Assembly: GCF_030674635.1 (NCBI RefSeq) | Contig: NZ_CP089978.1 | Coordinates: 62,001 to 126,000 of the forward strand | Direction: 5' to 3' | DNA length: 64,000 bases | Origin: Moraxella sp. ZY210820 | Lineage (GTDB): Bacteria > Pseudomonadota > Gammaproteobacteria > Pseudomonadales > Moraxellaceae | Shown: in pieces, positions 30,574 to 40,546 of the stretch | Position numbering within the stretch: position 1 is the stretch's first letter | How the letters are laid out: every line of letters begins with the position of its first letter | The notes under the pieces: model-generated | Database searches by the model: none | Told to the model about the DNA's origin: nothing | What the model saw: the letters and a program-made list of their open reading frames with translations, nothing else | Program-made: the position numbers and the translations under genes

Positions 30574-31011
30574 ATGAAAGCAGTTTTACAACGTGTGAAA
30601 TCCGCAAATGTCAGCGTTGATGGGCAAATTGTGGGTGAAATTCAAACAGGTATTTTAGTGTTATTGGCGTTGGCTGATGGCGATGATATTCATATTGCCC
30701 AAAAAATGATAGATAAAATCTTAAAATATCGTATTTTTGATGATGAACAAGGCAAAATGGGTTTAAATGTGCAACAGGTCAATGGCAATATTTTATTGGT
30801 TTCACAATTTACCTTAATGGCAAATACCCACAAAGGTTTACGCCCAGATTTTGCCCCTGCTATGCCACCGCAACAAGCAGAGCAGTTATTTCAACAAACC
30901 GTTGCATACGCCCAAAGTTTGTTACCAAATTTACAAACAGGCATTTTTGCGGCAGATATGCAAGTGAGTTTAGTCAATGATGGACCTGTAACGTTTATTT
31001 TAGAGATGTAG
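30574..31011 (+). CDS. dtd: D-aminoacyl-tRNA deacylase
   Basis: Removes D-amino acids, and glycine from tRNA(Ala), 145 residues as in the family. The two active-site motifs are visible: VSQFTLMAN (SQFTL) and the C-terminal NDGPVTF, here NDGP rather than the usual NxGPVT, with the cross-subunit Gly-Pro retained. AAAGAGAAAATCAA precedes the ATG. It is alone, 156 bases before dxs. Confidence 0.95.
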   Translation: MKAVLQRVKSANVSVDGQIVGEIQTGILVLLALADGDDIHIAQKMIDKILKYRIFDDEQGKMGLNVQQVNGNILLVSQFTLMANTHKGLRPDFAPAMPPQQAEQLFQQTVAYAQSLLPNLQTGIFAADMQVSLVNDGPVTFILEM

Positions 31012-31167
31012 TTTACATTATTTAGCAATCTAATTTATTATTTTTTGCTAAATACAGTTCATACTCGGGCATTCTTATGTCATAATATCGTGCTTTTATA
31101 AAATAGATTTGCCCACCCGCAAAAGAAAAATTTCTCTTCTTTTGTTAGGTCGTAAAAGGCTGTAGAT

Positions 31168-33066
31168 ATGTATTCTGAACTTCCAACTCATCGTCCAGTT
31201 ACGCCATTGCTTGACAGTATTGATAGTCCTAATCAATTACGCCAATTAACACCAAATCAATTGATTGATTTGGCTGATGAGTTACGTCAGTATGTTTTGT
31301 ATGCTACAGCACAAAGCGGTGGACATTTTGCGGCAAATTTAGGCGTGATTGAGCTAACTATTGCTCTACATTATTATTTTAATACGCCAGATGACCGTTT
31401 AATTTGGGACGTGGGGCATCAAGCCTATCCACATAAAATTTTAACAGGTCGCCGTGAGCAAATTATTAATATTCGTGCAAAAAATGGTCTGGGAGCATTT
31501 CCATTACGCACTGAATCTGAATACGATACTTTTGGCGTAGGGCATTCATCAACGGCAATTTCTGCTGGTTTAGGCATGGCATTGGCTCGCCGTCATTTAC
31601 AAAAACCTTGTGAAGTGGTGTGTGTGGTTGGTGATGGTGCAATGACTGCAGGTATGGCATTTGAAGCAATGAATGATGCTGTAGCACATCAGGCAGATTT
31701 GCTGGTCATTTTAAATGATAATGATATGTCGATTTCCTGTAGTACAGGTGGATTTGCACAACATTTAGCTCGTTTATGGGAAAATAAACAAAGTATTTGC
31801 CTTGATGATGATGGACAACCATTTATCCAAAATCACCCAGATTGGCAATTTACTCAGCGTTTACATCAATCAGCGACTGATGAGCCTGATAATTTATTTA
31901 AAGCCATTGGTTTTGAATATTTTGGACCATTTGATGGACATAATTTAGCACAATTAGGACAAGTTTTAACCGCAATTAAAAAACGTAAAGGTCCACGTTT
32001 AGTTCATGTCTATACGCAAAAAGGTAAGGGTTTTATTCCTGCCGAGCAAAATCCGATTAAATATCATGCGTTAAGTAAAATCAATGCACCATCAAATCCG
32101 ACAACTGCTCCAAAATATTCCGATGTGTTTGGACAATGGTTGTGCGATGAAGCAGAATTAGACAGCCGATTATTAGCCATTACACCTGCGATGTGTGAAG
32201 GTTCGGGCATGGTGCAATTTGCCAAAAAATTCCCAGACCGCTTTTTTGATGTGGCGATTGCGGAACAACACGCAGTAACTCTAGGTGCTGGTATGGCGTG
32301 TGAAGGCTTAAAGCCTGTAGTGGCGATATATTCGACTTTTTTACAGCGTGGTTATGATCAACTGATTCATGATGTTGCCTTACAAAATTTAGATGTAACT
32401 TTTGCGATTGACCGTGCTGGTTTGGTCGGCGAAGATGGGGCAACTCACGCAGGGGCATTTGATTATGCCTATATGCGAACTGTGCCGAATATGGTGATTT
32501 TTGCTCCAAAAGATGAAAATGAATGTCGTCAAATGTTACATACAGCCTATCATTATCAAGGTTGTACAGCGGTGCGTTATCCACGTGGGGCAGGCGTTGG
32601 CGTGCAAATTCAGCAGGATTTTGAGTTAATGCCGATTGGTAAAGGCGAAATTGTTTGTAGTTTAAAACATCAAGATCTTAATAAAAATATCAGTATTTTA
32701 GCTTTTGGTAGCAGAGTTTATCCTGCGATACAAGCTGCGATATTATTACATCAACAAGGTTTAAATGTAATGGTTGCCAATATGCGATTTGTTAAACCTT
32801 TAGATGTGGATTTAACACTTGAATTAGCACAAAACAGTGATTTAGTGGTAACAGTAGAAGAACACGCTATTATGGGTGGGGCAGGCAGTGCAGTTAATGA
32901 ATGTCTAGCACAACATAATGTCGTGAAATCTATTTTAAATCTTGGTCTGCCTGATGAATTTTTAGAGCAAGGCACACATGAAGAAATGTTGCAAGATTGT
33001 GGTTTAGATACACAAGGTATTTATCAAAAAATTATGCAACGTGTACAGATGTTAAAGGAAATGTAA
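31168..33066 (+). CDS. dxs: 1-deoxy-D-xylulose-5-phosphate synthase
   Basis: TPP-dependent first enzyme of the MEP isoprenoid pathway, condensing pyruvate with glyceraldehyde 3-phosphate; 632 residues. The TPP motif [17 protein letters not shown] leads to NDNDMSIS, the catalytic glutamate is in [10 protein letters not shown], and [15 protein letters not shown] is also conserved. A C-terminal transketolase domain ends the protein. The stop overlaps nudC by one base (TAATG). A short hairpin (CAAAAGAA with TTCTTTTG, 31124-31150 region) sits in its leader. Confidence 0.96.
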   Translation: MYSELPTHRPVTPLLDSIDSPNQLRQLTPNQLIDLADELRQYVLYATAQSGGHFAANLGVIELTIALHYYFNTPDDRLIWDVGHQAYPHKILTGRREQIINIRAKNGLGAFPLRTESEYDTFGVGHSSTAISAGLGMALARRHLQKPCEVVCVVGDGAMTAGMAFEAMNDAVAHQADLLVILNDNDMSISCSTGGFAQHLARLWENKQSICLDDDGQPFIQNHPDWQFTQRLHQSATDEPDNLFKAIGFEYFGPFDGHNLAQLGQVLTAIKKRKGPRLVHVYTQKGKGFIPAEQNPIKYHALSKINAPSNPTTAPKYSDVFGQWLCDEAELDSRLLAITPAMCEGSGMVQFAKKFPDRFFDVAIAEQHAVTLGAGMACEGLKPVVAIYSTFLQRGYDQLIHDVALQNLDVTFAIDRAGLVGEDGATHAGAFDYAYMRTVPNMVIFAPKDENECRQMLHTAYHYQGCTAVRYPRGAGVGVQIQQDFELMPIGKGEIVCSLKHQDLNKNISILAFGSRVYPAIQAAILLHQQGLNVMVANMRFVKPLDVDLTLELAQNSDLVVTVEEHAIMGGAGSAVNECLAQHNVVKSILNLGLPDEFLEQGTHEEMLQDCGLDTQGIYQKIMQRVQMLKEM

Positions 33067-33830
33067 TGAGTGATGTTGCCTATTGGTTAAACGTTAAACA
33101 ATTTTCATTATATTTACCCAATGATGCGATTCCATTTGGGACAGCACAGCAATGGCAATATCAACAGCAGCCTTATTTAAAAATTGCTGATTATAAGGGT
33201 TATCCTGTACATTTATTATTAGACATTGATGAAAGTTTAGATTATCAATCTTTACGTTCACAACTTTATCGCCCTATAGAAGAATTTCAGCTTTTTAACC
33301 GTGCGGTAGGTTTACAACATTTTTTACAAACGCATCGTTTTTGTGGGCGTTGTGGGCAAGCACAAACTTTAGATTGCAAACAAATCGCCATGTATTGTGC
33401 AGCGTGTGAGCATTTATTATTTCCACGCATTAGTCCGTGTATTATTGTAGCGGTACGCCGTGAACATCATATTTTGTTGGCTCATCATGCACGTCATCAA
33501 CAGCCATTTTATACAGTTTTAGCAGGTTTTGTGGAAGTGGGCGAAACTTTAGAACAGGCGGTTCATCGTGAAGTTTTTGAAGAAAGTGGTATTAAAATCA
33601 AAAACTTACAATATATCGCTAGTCAAGCATGGTCATTTCCTAATTCGTTAATGATGGGTTTTATTGCTGATTATGAAAGTGGCGACATTCAGGTGCAAGC
33701 CGATGAAATTGCAGATGCAAAATGGATTGATTTAACACAACCTGTAACAGTAGGTTTACCTGCACAAGGCACGATTGCACGACAGTTGATTGAGTTGGTG
33801 CAACAACAAGTTTTACAGGAAAATCAATAA
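33066..33830 (+). CDS. nudC: NAD(+) diphosphatase / RNA deNADding enzyme NudC
   Basis: Nudix hydrolase of 254 residues that cleaves NADH/NAD and removes NAD caps from RNA. It has a four-cysteine zinc ribbon (FCGRCGQ ... YCAACEH), the Nudix box [20 protein letters not shown], and the NudC-specific motif SQAWSFPNS (canonical SQPWPFPxS, so with Ala and Ser changes). The ATG at 33066 overlaps the dxs stop, so it is translationally coupled. Confidence 0.92.
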   Translation: MSDVAYWLNVKQFSLYLPNDAIPFGTAQQWQYQQQPYLKIADYKGYPVHLLLDIDESLDYQSLRSQLYRPIEEFQLFNRAVGLQHFLQTHRFCGRCGQAQTLDCKQIAMYCAACEHLLFPRISPCIIVAVRREHHILLAHHARHQQPFYTVLAGFVEVGETLEQAVHREVFEESGIKIKNLQYIASQAWSFPNSLMMGFIADYESGDIQVQADEIADAKWIDLTQPVTVGLPAQGTIARQLIELVQQQVLQENQ

Positions 33831-33831
33831 G

Positions 33832-34020
33832 ATGACTGTTTTAAACTGTCCACATTGCCAAAAACAAACTACTTGGGCAAATAATCCATCACGTCCTTTT
33901 TGTTCAGAACGTTGTAAATTGATTGATTTAGGGGCGTGGGCGAGTGATGAATATCGTATTGCAACGCAAGACTCACCACAAGCTGAACCGTATAAAGGCG
34001 AAGATTGTTACGAAGATTAA
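33832..34020 (+). CDS. yacG: DNA gyrase inhibitor YacG
   Basis: Zinc-finger protein of 62 residues with CPHC at the N-terminus and [14 protein letters not shown], the classic YacG pattern, followed by an acidic tail. In E. coli it binds GyrB and blocks gyrase. It begins 1 base after the nudC stop (TAAGATG). It is usually next to zapD and coaE, which are absent here. Confidence 0.92.
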   Translation: MTVLNCPHCQKQTTWANNPSRPFCSERCKLIDLGAWASDEYRIATQDSPQAEPYKGEDCYED

Positions 34021-34024
34021 TGAT

Positions 34025-34618
34025 TTAATTCGCTAACTTTTTAATTATCATTGCTAAACGTTTACCTTGTTCAATACATAATCTTTTCTCATCTTCACTG
34101 ATGTCATTTTGATGTTGTGCACCACTAACATGACTCGCACCATAAGGCGTACCACCTGTTTTTGTGTGCGATAATGCTGGATTTTGATTGTTTAAACCTA
34201 AAATCATCATGCCATGATGTAATAATGGTGGAAACATGGTCATTAAAGTCATTTCATTCCCGCCGTGCATAGCTCCAGAACTGGTAAAAACGCAAGCAGG
34301 TTTATCATGCAATGCACCATTGAGCCATAAGGCAGTGGTACTATCCCAAAAATATTTTAATTCACTTGCCATATTACCAAAACGAGTTGGCGAACCCATC
34401 GCTAAACCTGCACAGTTGGCTAAATCATCTAGGCTACAATATAAATCGCCAGTATCTGGAATACTACTTTCTAAGGCTTGTGTAACGTTAGTAATAGCGG
34501 GTACGGTGCGAATTTTAGCCATAATGCCCATGCTTTCAATGCCATCAGCAATCAGATGAGCCATTTTTTTGGTTGCCCCAGTTTTACTATAATACAGCAC
34601 TAAGATGTAAGTTTGCAT
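34025..34618 (-). CDS. wrbA: NAD(P)H:quinone oxidoreductase, WrbA type
   Basis: Flavodoxin-fold FMN enzyme of 197 residues. The FMN phosphate loop is YYSKTGATKKMA, and the isoalloxazine loops are GSPTRFGNMA and TSSGAMHGGNE, typical of WrbA. The ATG at 34618 has GGAAAAACG upstream; the longer frame to 34648 is unlikely. It converges on yacG with only 4 bases between stops. Confidence 0.92.
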   Translation of the reverse strand: MQTYILVLYYSKTGATKKMAHLIADGIESMGIMAKIRTVPAITNVTQALESSIPDTGDLYCSLDDLANCAGLAMGSPTRFGNMASELKYFWDSTTALWLNGALHDKPACVFTSSGAMHGGNEMTLMTMFPPLLHHGMMILGLNNQNPALSHTKTGGTPYGASHVSGAQHQNDISEDEKRLCIEQGKRLAMIIKKLAN

Positions 34619-34731
34619 CGTTTTTCCGTGAAATTGTCTAATCAGCAAACATTATAGGGCGAATAAGTCATGCTTTCAATGTGATATTCTGTTAATATAC
34701 CCTTTAGCAAGTAGCAAGAGTTATTGTTTTT

Positions 34732-36009
34732 ATGTGGGAACGTATTCAAAAACATACATTATTTCATCGCCCTAGCATTCAATTTATTATTTTTGTGGTT
34801 CGCCGTTTTCTACAAGACCGTTGTAGTGAGCAAGCGAGTTCATTAACCTATACCACATTATTTTCTGTGGTGCCAATGCTAACGATTTTTTTGGCGATTG
34901 TGTCATCGATTAAAGCCTTAGAGCCTGCACGTCAGCAATTACAAAACTGGATTTATAGTAATTTTTTGCCTAAAACGACGATTGCTTTTGAACAAATGTT
35001 GAGTAATTTTGCAGAAAAATCAAGCAATTTAACGGTCATTGGTAGTATCTTTTTATTTGTAACCACTATTTTGATGATTATGGCGATTGAAGATGCGTTT
35101 AATCGTATTTGGCGAGTGAAAAAAAGTCGTGAATTTGGTTTTATGCGTTATTGGACGATTGTTTCGCTTGGACCTTTATTATTAGGGACAGCATTTGCTT
35201 TATCATCAACCTTAGCATCATTTAGCTTTTTAAATAATCAGTTTGGCTATCAGATTAATGTTAGTTTCTTTTTAGATGTTTTATCTTTTTTATTAACGAT
35301 TGTTGGCTTTTTCTTTTTATATTGGGCATTGCCAAATCGTAATGTACCGTGGAAATCAGCAGGTTATGCGGCAATTTTTGCTGCGATTGCATTTGAAATT
35401 TTAAAAAATATTTTTGGTTGGGCGATGAGTAATTTTACCAGTTATGAATTGGTTTATGGTGCTTTTGCGGCACTACCGATTTTTTTACTGTGGATTTATT
35501 TGTCGTGGAATGTGATTTTATTAGGTGTGCAAATTAGTTATGCTGCGACAGTATTTCACCCAAGTCAAAATCCACAACGCCACCCGTTATTTGTGATTTT
35601 AGATATTTTACAGATGTTTTATCATCAACAAAAAACAGGGCAAACTGTAACGGAAGATGAAATTTTAACGCTATTTTCAGGCAAGGAATTGGCAAATGCA
35701 CCGATGTTTTTAAGTGTGTTGCAAGATAAGCAATTTATTCAAAGTACCAAGCAAAATGAATATGTGTTATGCCGTAATTTAGCACAGTTAAGTTTATATG
35801 AATTTATTCAGCTTTTGCCATATCATTTCCCAAATTGGCAAGAAATTAATCGTTTACAGCAATATGAACAAAATGATGTTTGGTATGCACAAGTGCATTC
35901 ATTATTAACCGAAAGCCATTTATATTTGCATGAAAAATTAAATATTTCTATGCAAGATGTGTTTGAATCGGTGGTGAAGCCAATAGATAATATAGAGTCG
36001 GATAAATAG
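34732..36009 (+). CDS. YihY/BrkB family inner-membrane protein
   Basis: A 425-residue membrane protein with about six helices in the first 275 residues, containing RCSEQASSLTYTTLFSVVPM and FNRIWRVKKSREF, which are hallmarks of YihY (UPF0761, once misnamed RNase BN). The last 150 residues form a cytoplasmic helical domain with a winged-helix feel (TVTEDEILTLFSGKELANA). The function of the family is not settled. Confidence 0.88.
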   Translation: MWERIQKHTLFHRPSIQFIIFVVRRFLQDRCSEQASSLTYTTLFSVVPMLTIFLAIVSSIKALEPARQQLQNWIYSNFLPKTTIAFEQMLSNFAEKSSNLTVIGSIFLFVTTILMIMAIEDAFNRIWRVKKSREFGFMRYWTIVSLGPLLLGTAFALSSTLASFSFLNNQFGYQINVSFFLDVLSFLLTIVGFFFLYWALPNRNVPWKSAGYAAIFAAIAFEILKNIFGWAMSNFTSYELVYGAFAALPIFLLWIYLSWNVILLGVQISYAATVFHPSQNPQRHPLFVILDILQMFYHQQKTGQTVTEDEILTLFSGKELANAPMFLSVLQDKQFIQSTKQNEYVLCRNLAQLSLYEFIQLLPYHFPNWQEINRLQQYEQNDVWYAQVHSLLTESHLYLHEKLNISMQDVFESVVKPIDNIESDK

Positions 36010-36023
36010 CTATCATGTAAAAA

Positions 36024-37559
36024 TTATATTATTTGATGTGTTCGTAGGCTTTCACCATATAGTTTAATATTATCAGGGCTGGCTTTATAGGCTGTAGAGA
36101 GGTCATTTAGCCATAGTTTTAATAATTTTGGTCTCTCTTTTGTGGCTGGTTTTTTAATAACTTTATTTGGATTTTTACGACTAAAAATAGAATAATCTCG
36201 AGCTAAAATATATTCTACATCATATTGCCAATCTTGGTAATGATCATGAACGAGTATAGGTTGGATATGCTTAATTAAATTTATGTTAAACTTATCTTGA
36301 ATTAGAGCATTTTTTATGGATAAAGAATCTGTTGTCATAATTAAATCAACTTCAGGTGCTTTACCTACTAAAGGTTGAATAAAATAATAATGTTCAAATT
36401 TCAAAATAATGACAGGATATTTTTCTTTAGTGTCAGAAAAACTGTCATAAAATCTAACTTGTTCCATGATATCACTAATACCAAGATTATTATATTTTGA
36501 GATTTCTGAAGATGGAATAATTAAATAAAAATCAATAATATATGTTTGATAATTTTCCCAAAATGAATATCGGCTAACACTTCTATTGGTTTTTCCTATA
36601 ATATTTTCTTTATTAATAGAGGAAATTTTTTCAATTATTTTTTTCAATTGATAATAATTACCAGCACCAAGCCAAGCGTTGAGAATTTGATTATATTTAA
36701 TCCCTAATTTTTGTTTAAAATCAGGCTGATTTGTCCATTGTTTTAGCCATGTAAAAATATCGCCAAATTTATGTGTTTGGTTTTCAAGTTTTATTAAGTC
36801 TGTACTAAAATACGGATTGTCAAAAATTGACCAAGCACGGCTGACTGCAAAATCAATATCAGTTTGTTCATTTAACCACGCTTGAATGGTTGAACTATAT
36901 TCGGTTAATTGTTGCTCTGATAATTTTAGATAAGCATTTAACCAAAATACCCCTGCACGCTGTTTTAAGTCGTCAGGAATGATAAAAGGATAACTCTTTG
37001 ATAATTCTCGAATACTGAGCTTTTTATCTTTTAAAGCAAATTGTGCGAGATGTTCAGCATCATTTTTTAAGATACTTAATGTAACAGTTTTTAAAGTGGT
37101 ATCTTGCCAATGATGATTTTTACCCTGAATTAAAGTTTGTTTTAGATGGTCTAAAACCACTACATTGCCAAAATGTTGCGAAATATCATCATATTCATAT
37201 TGTAAAAGGAAATTAAGCGTTGTTAATAACTCTTGTTCTTTATCATGTTGATTAATTACTGATTGCCACCAATGTTGTGCTACAGTTTTGGCAATAGGTG
37301 TATTCCAACCATCATGACGAATAACCAATAAAGCTAAAATATCCAAAATATCAAAATCATGAATAGTGTTTTTACTTAGTGCTTCAAACTTTTGTATGCA
37401 ACGGTCATAGAGTTTAATATCGGTCTTAAATTTTTTTACAATACTTAAATCCAAATCTTGCCACGGCTTAACATTAAAGATAGATGTATAACGAAAAGGA
37501 CGCATATTATCCGCATTAATAGATGAAAAGTTAATCTTAAACATAACGTTGCTACTCAT
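36024..37559 (-). CDS. Large helical protein, candidate ZorC-like component
   Basis: A 511-residue soluble protein with no signal peptide or membrane helix, mostly alpha-helical. I do not recognise it with certainty. Its place directly after the MotA-like and OmpA-like genes (it starts on the base next to the previous stop) is that of ZorC in Zorya systems. The C-terminal part has RYSFWENYQTYIIDF (about 330-345) followed by VIILKFEHYYFIQPL, which resembles the FW-x2-Y pattern I associate with EH-signature proteins such as ZorC. It is the last gene of the operon and converges on yihY; no ZorD follows. Confidence 0.4.
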   Translation of the reverse strand: MSSNVMFKINFSSINADNMRPFRYTSIFNVKPWQDLDLSIVKKFKTDIKLYDRCIQKFEALSKNTIHDFDILDILALLVIRHDGWNTPIAKTVAQHWWQSVINQHDKEQELLTTLNFLLQYEYDDISQHFGNVVVLDHLKQTLIQGKNHHWQDTTLKTVTLSILKNDAEHLAQFALKDKKLSIRELSKSYPFIIPDDLKQRAGVFWLNAYLKLSEQQLTEYSSTIQAWLNEQTDIDFAVSRAWSIFDNPYFSTDLIKLENQTHKFGDIFTWLKQWTNQPDFKQKLGIKYNQILNAWLGAGNYYQLKKIIEKISSINKENIIGKTNRSVSRYSFWENYQTYIIDFYLIIPSSEISKYNNLGISDIMEQVRFYDSFSDTKEKYPVIILKFEHYYFIQPLVGKAPEVDLIMTTDSLSIKNALIQDKFNINLIKHIQPILVHDHYQDWQYDVEYILARDYSIFSRKNPNKVIKKPATKERPKLLKLWLNDLSTAYKASPDNIKLYGESLRTHQII

Positions 37560-38219
37560 TTATTCATTATTTTGAATTTTAGTTTTAACACTCTCAACAA
37601 GTTGATGATCTTTAAATTCAAAACGGATAATTACTCGGCGGTCTTTTGGATTTGGGTTAAATTCTGTGCCTGTAGCATCATTTTCACCACGTCCTACTGC
37701 GGTTAATTTATTGAGTAATTGGTCTTTATAAGTAAAATGAGGCATATAATCTACATGGGTTAAAATGGCATTAGCACGTTGGGTACTTAAAGTCATATTA
37801 GATGCATAGCCTCCTTGCTTATCGGTATGACCTTCAATGATGATACGGTCAATCGCATTATGTTGCTCTTCTGGTAACTCAAAGATAGCTTTAGCATAAA
37901 TAGGCATAATTTTGGTATAGTCAGCACGCCCCTGTGAACTTAATGAAGCACTACCAGACTCAAAATTTGTTTCGTCTGATACGATTAAGCGACCTGTTTT
38001 TTCATCAACATTGACATTTAAGCCTTGCTCTTTTAGCGATTTTTCAAGGTTTTCTGACACTTTTAAAATAATCGCATCACGTTTCATTTTTTGCATTGCT
38101 AAAATGGCGACAGCGAGGGCAAGAAATATCGCCATCAGACCTGTCATCATATCAGATAAAGCAATCCACGTTGTTGAATCTTCTTCATAATCTTGTAGCG
38201 GTTCTTCATGAATAATCAT
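37560..38219 (-). CDS. OmpA-like stator protein (ZorB/MotB-like)
   Basis: A 219-residue protein with one N-terminal membrane helix, LSDMMTGLMAIFLALAVAIL (22-41). An aspartate at 23 sits where MotB-type stators carry the proton-binding residue. A C-terminal OmpA peptidoglycan-binding domain has FESGSASLS, EGHTD (129-133), the STQRANAI segment and DRR (193-195). With the MotA-like gene 11 bases upstream it should form an ion-driven complex anchored to the cell wall. Together these are the ZorA-ZorB pair of Zorya, or a TolQR/MotAB-type motor of another system. Confidence 0.75.
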   Translation of the reverse strand: MIIHEEPLQDYEEDSTTWIALSDMMTGLMAIFLALAVAILAMQKMKRDAIILKVSENLEKSLKEQGLNVNVDEKTGRLIVSDETNFESGSASLSSQGRADYTKIMPIYAKAIFELPEEQHNAIDRIIIEGHTDKQGGYASNMTLSTQRANAILTHVDYMPHFTYKDQLLNKLTAVGRGENDATGTEFNPNPKDRRVIIRFEFKDHQLVESVKTKIQNNE

Positions 38220-38230
38220 AACGGATACTC

Positions 38231-40531
38231 TTAATTTTTGTTGTTATTTAAGTTACTGGTTGAAATTAACGCAGCCGCTGCCGTAATTGATTCATTTAAT
38301 GCCTTTTCAAGCACTTGATTTGATTCAGTAAATTTTTTCACATAAGTTGCATTTAATGCTTCAAATGCTTTACTAAATTCTTTTGGCATTTCATGTCCTA
38401 ATTTTTCCAACTCTTTTGTGATGATTTGCATATATTCTGTTGTTGCTTGCAAATCTTTCATCATATTGTTTTGACCAGATTTTAAATGAGTTGCAATCGT
38501 AGCCATTTGATTGAGTAAGCTACCATAAATTGGGTTGAAATTATTGAGTAATTTGGCTGAAGCGTCATTAATATCATTTTGGCGGTTTGCCATATTCTCA
38601 AATTGTTCTTTGAGTTGATCCGCTGTGCCTTGTAATGCTTGAGCTTGGATACCAAGCGTTTTTTCAAGCTGTTCATTCTGTTTAGTAAAGAATTCAGTTA
38701 AACGCTCTTTATATTCATTTCTAAAGGCTTCTAATTCATCACGTAATTTTTGTGATGATTGTTCAAGTGTCTTATCAATTTCGCCTAAAGTTTCTTTCAA
38801 TGCTTTCGCACTATCATCAATCAAGCTCGAAGCACGTGTACCTGTTGCTTCAAGTTCGCTGTTCATACGCTCTAAATGGTTGTCCATTTGCTCGTTAAAC
38901 TGGGTTAAAGTACCGCCTAATTCTGTTACGACCTTATCGGCGATATCATCAATTACGCCTTGCATAGCGGTATTCATTTTTTCTGTTGTACTGCTGATTG
39001 ATGAAGTCATTGCTCCTGTTGCCACCGTAATTGCTCCAGTCATGGCAACGGTTGCAGATTTCATACCATCTTTAATTGCAGGTTCAATTTTAGCCAAGTT
39101 ATTTTGTAATTCTTGGTTAAATTGTTCAAGCATTTCGTGTTGATTTTTTTGGAATTTATTCATATCTGCAACGGTTGAAGTCATCGTTGTATCTAATTGG
39201 CTTACAACAGTTTTCATCTGTTTTGTGCTTGCTTCAATGGTTGATTTCATTTCAGTTGTAGCTTGAGTAAGTGTTGTATTCATATTGCCACTTGCTTGAT
39301 TAATTGCTCCAACTAAAGCATTTTCAGCATTTTTCATACCATTTTTAATAGCAGGTTCAATTTTATTTAAGTTAGTTGATAATTGCTGATTAAAATCAGT
39401 GAGCATCGTTTTCTGATCATTTTGTAAATTTTGCATATTAGATACAGTATCTTTCATTGTTGTATCTAATTGGCTTACAACAGTTTGAATATTGCTTGCA
39501 GCATGAGTTATTCTTTCAACTAAATTATTTGTTTGAATGACAAAAATATCAATTTGTTCACCAACATCACCTAATTTATTAATCAAACGTTCATTGGTTT
39601 GCTGATTATCACGAACGGTTGCAATCACTTGATAAGTTGATTGAGTTGTTTTGGCAATCTCATCTTTAATTGGAATTAAAATTTCATCTTTTAATTCATC
39701 TAAAAGCATACGAATAGTATCATTATTATTGCGGGCTAATGCTTGTTGAATACCAGTTAGTGATGGTAGTAGAATTTCAGTCATTTTTTGTGAAACAACA
39801 TTACCCAATGCTTCCATATCATAGCCTGTCTCCATTTTTGCAATAGAGCCAGATAGATTTTCCATGTTTTTATTTAGAGCATAAAAACTCTTTGCTTGTG
39901 TAACATAATGTGATTCATGTACTTGTTTTAATTTGGCTAATAAATTGATTTGGTTTGTTAAATTATCAGTTTGAGTTTGATAATAGCTTGTATGTGTATG
40001 ATTAATATCTTTTAATAGTTGTGTTTGTTGTGTTAAACCCTGTGAAGAAAGCGTTTGATGGCTATTTAACTCTTTTAGCTTTGCATTCTGCTGTTGCAAT
40101 TCAAAAATAGTTGCATCATTATAACCTTTAATGGTGGCTTTATAATCTTGATTGGCAATTTGTCTTTGTCGAGCTAGTTCAGCATTTGTACGAGCATTTT
40201 TTAACAAATTGGCAACCATAAAGAAAATGGCACCAATAATTCCCGTCAGAGAGAAAATAAAAACATGCTTTAAACTGCTGACAAATTCGCTTAATGTTGC
40301 AATATTATCAATATCTAATTTTGATAATGAAATGGTTAAGGCAATAAATGTTCCTGAGAGACCTAAAGATGTCATCACACTTGGAGCATATTTGAGTTTT
40401 GTTAAGGCTTCTGTATTTTTCTTACTAAGTAGAGATAGAAAATATAAAAACGCAGAACCTAAAACAACAAACATAGCTATTTCAAATAAACCAAGTGTTG
40501 TAAAAAAACTGATAAAATTATTCATTGCCAT
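38231..40531 (-). CDS. MotA/ExbB-like channel protein with long helical tail (ZorA-like)
   Basis: A 766-residue protein. Three hydrophobic helices occupy the first 110 residues, with PSVMTSLGLSGTFIALTISL matching the MotA/TolQ/ExbB proton-channel domain. The remaining 650 residues are a long coiled coil. ZorA of Zorya has this plan: a motor base with a long cytoplasmic tail. The tail includes two tandem 91-residue repeats (VVSQLDTTM at 351 and 442; IEPAIK at 391 and 482), also similar at DNA level. The start could be the ATG at 40525, better spaced from AGGT. It is the second gene of the operon. Confidence 0.7.
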   Translation of the reverse strand: MAMNNFISFFTTLGLFEIAMFVVLGSAFLYFLSLLSKKNTEALTKLKYAPSVMTSLGLSGTFIALTISLSKLDIDNIATLSEFVSSLKHVFIFSLTGIIGAIFFMVANLLKNARTNAELARQRQIANQDYKATIKGYNDATIFELQQQNAKLKELNSHQTLSSQGLTQQTQLLKDINHTHTSYYQTQTDNLTNQINLLAKLKQVHESHYVTQAKSFYALNKNMENLSGSIAKMETGYDMEALGNVVSQKMTEILLPSLTGIQQALARNNNDTIRMLLDELKDEILIPIKDEIAKTTQSTYQVIATVRDNQQTNERLINKLGDVGEQIDIFVIQTNNLVERITHAASNIQTVVSQLDTTMKDTVSNMQNLQNDQKTMLTDFNQQLSTNLNKIEPAIKNGMKNAENALVGAINQASGNMNTTLTQATTEMKSTIEASTKQMKTVVSQLDTTMTSTVADMNKFQKNQHEMLEQFNQELQNNLAKIEPAIKDGMKSATVAMTGAITVATGAMTSSISSTTEKMNTAMQGVIDDIADKVVTELGGTLTQFNEQMDNHLERMNSELEATGTRASSLIDDSAKALKETLGEIDKTLEQSSQKLRDELEAFRNEYKERLTEFFTKQNEQLEKTLGIQAQALQGTADQLKEQFENMANRQNDINDASAKLLNNFNPIYGSLLNQMATIATHLKSGQNNMMKDLQATTEYMQIITKELEKLGHEMPKEFSKAFEALNATYVKKFTESNQVLEKALNESITAAAALISTSNLNNNKN
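38936..39481 (-). repeat. Tandem 273-base repeat inside the zorA-like gene
   Basis: Codons 351-441 and 442-532 of the channel gene are a direct duplication of a 91-residue segment, beginning VVSQLDTTM in both copies. Identity is visible at DNA level around 39458-39481 and 39185-39208. The phase is maintained, so copy-number change would lengthen or shorten the coiled-coil tail. Confidence 0.7.
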
Positions 40532-40546
40532 TGACCTATATCTATA

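Noticed and set aside
31020..31053. Hairpin after dtd (ATTTAGCAA with TTGCTAAAT)
   Set aside because: It lacks a following T run and has a 16-base AT-rich loop; too weak to list.
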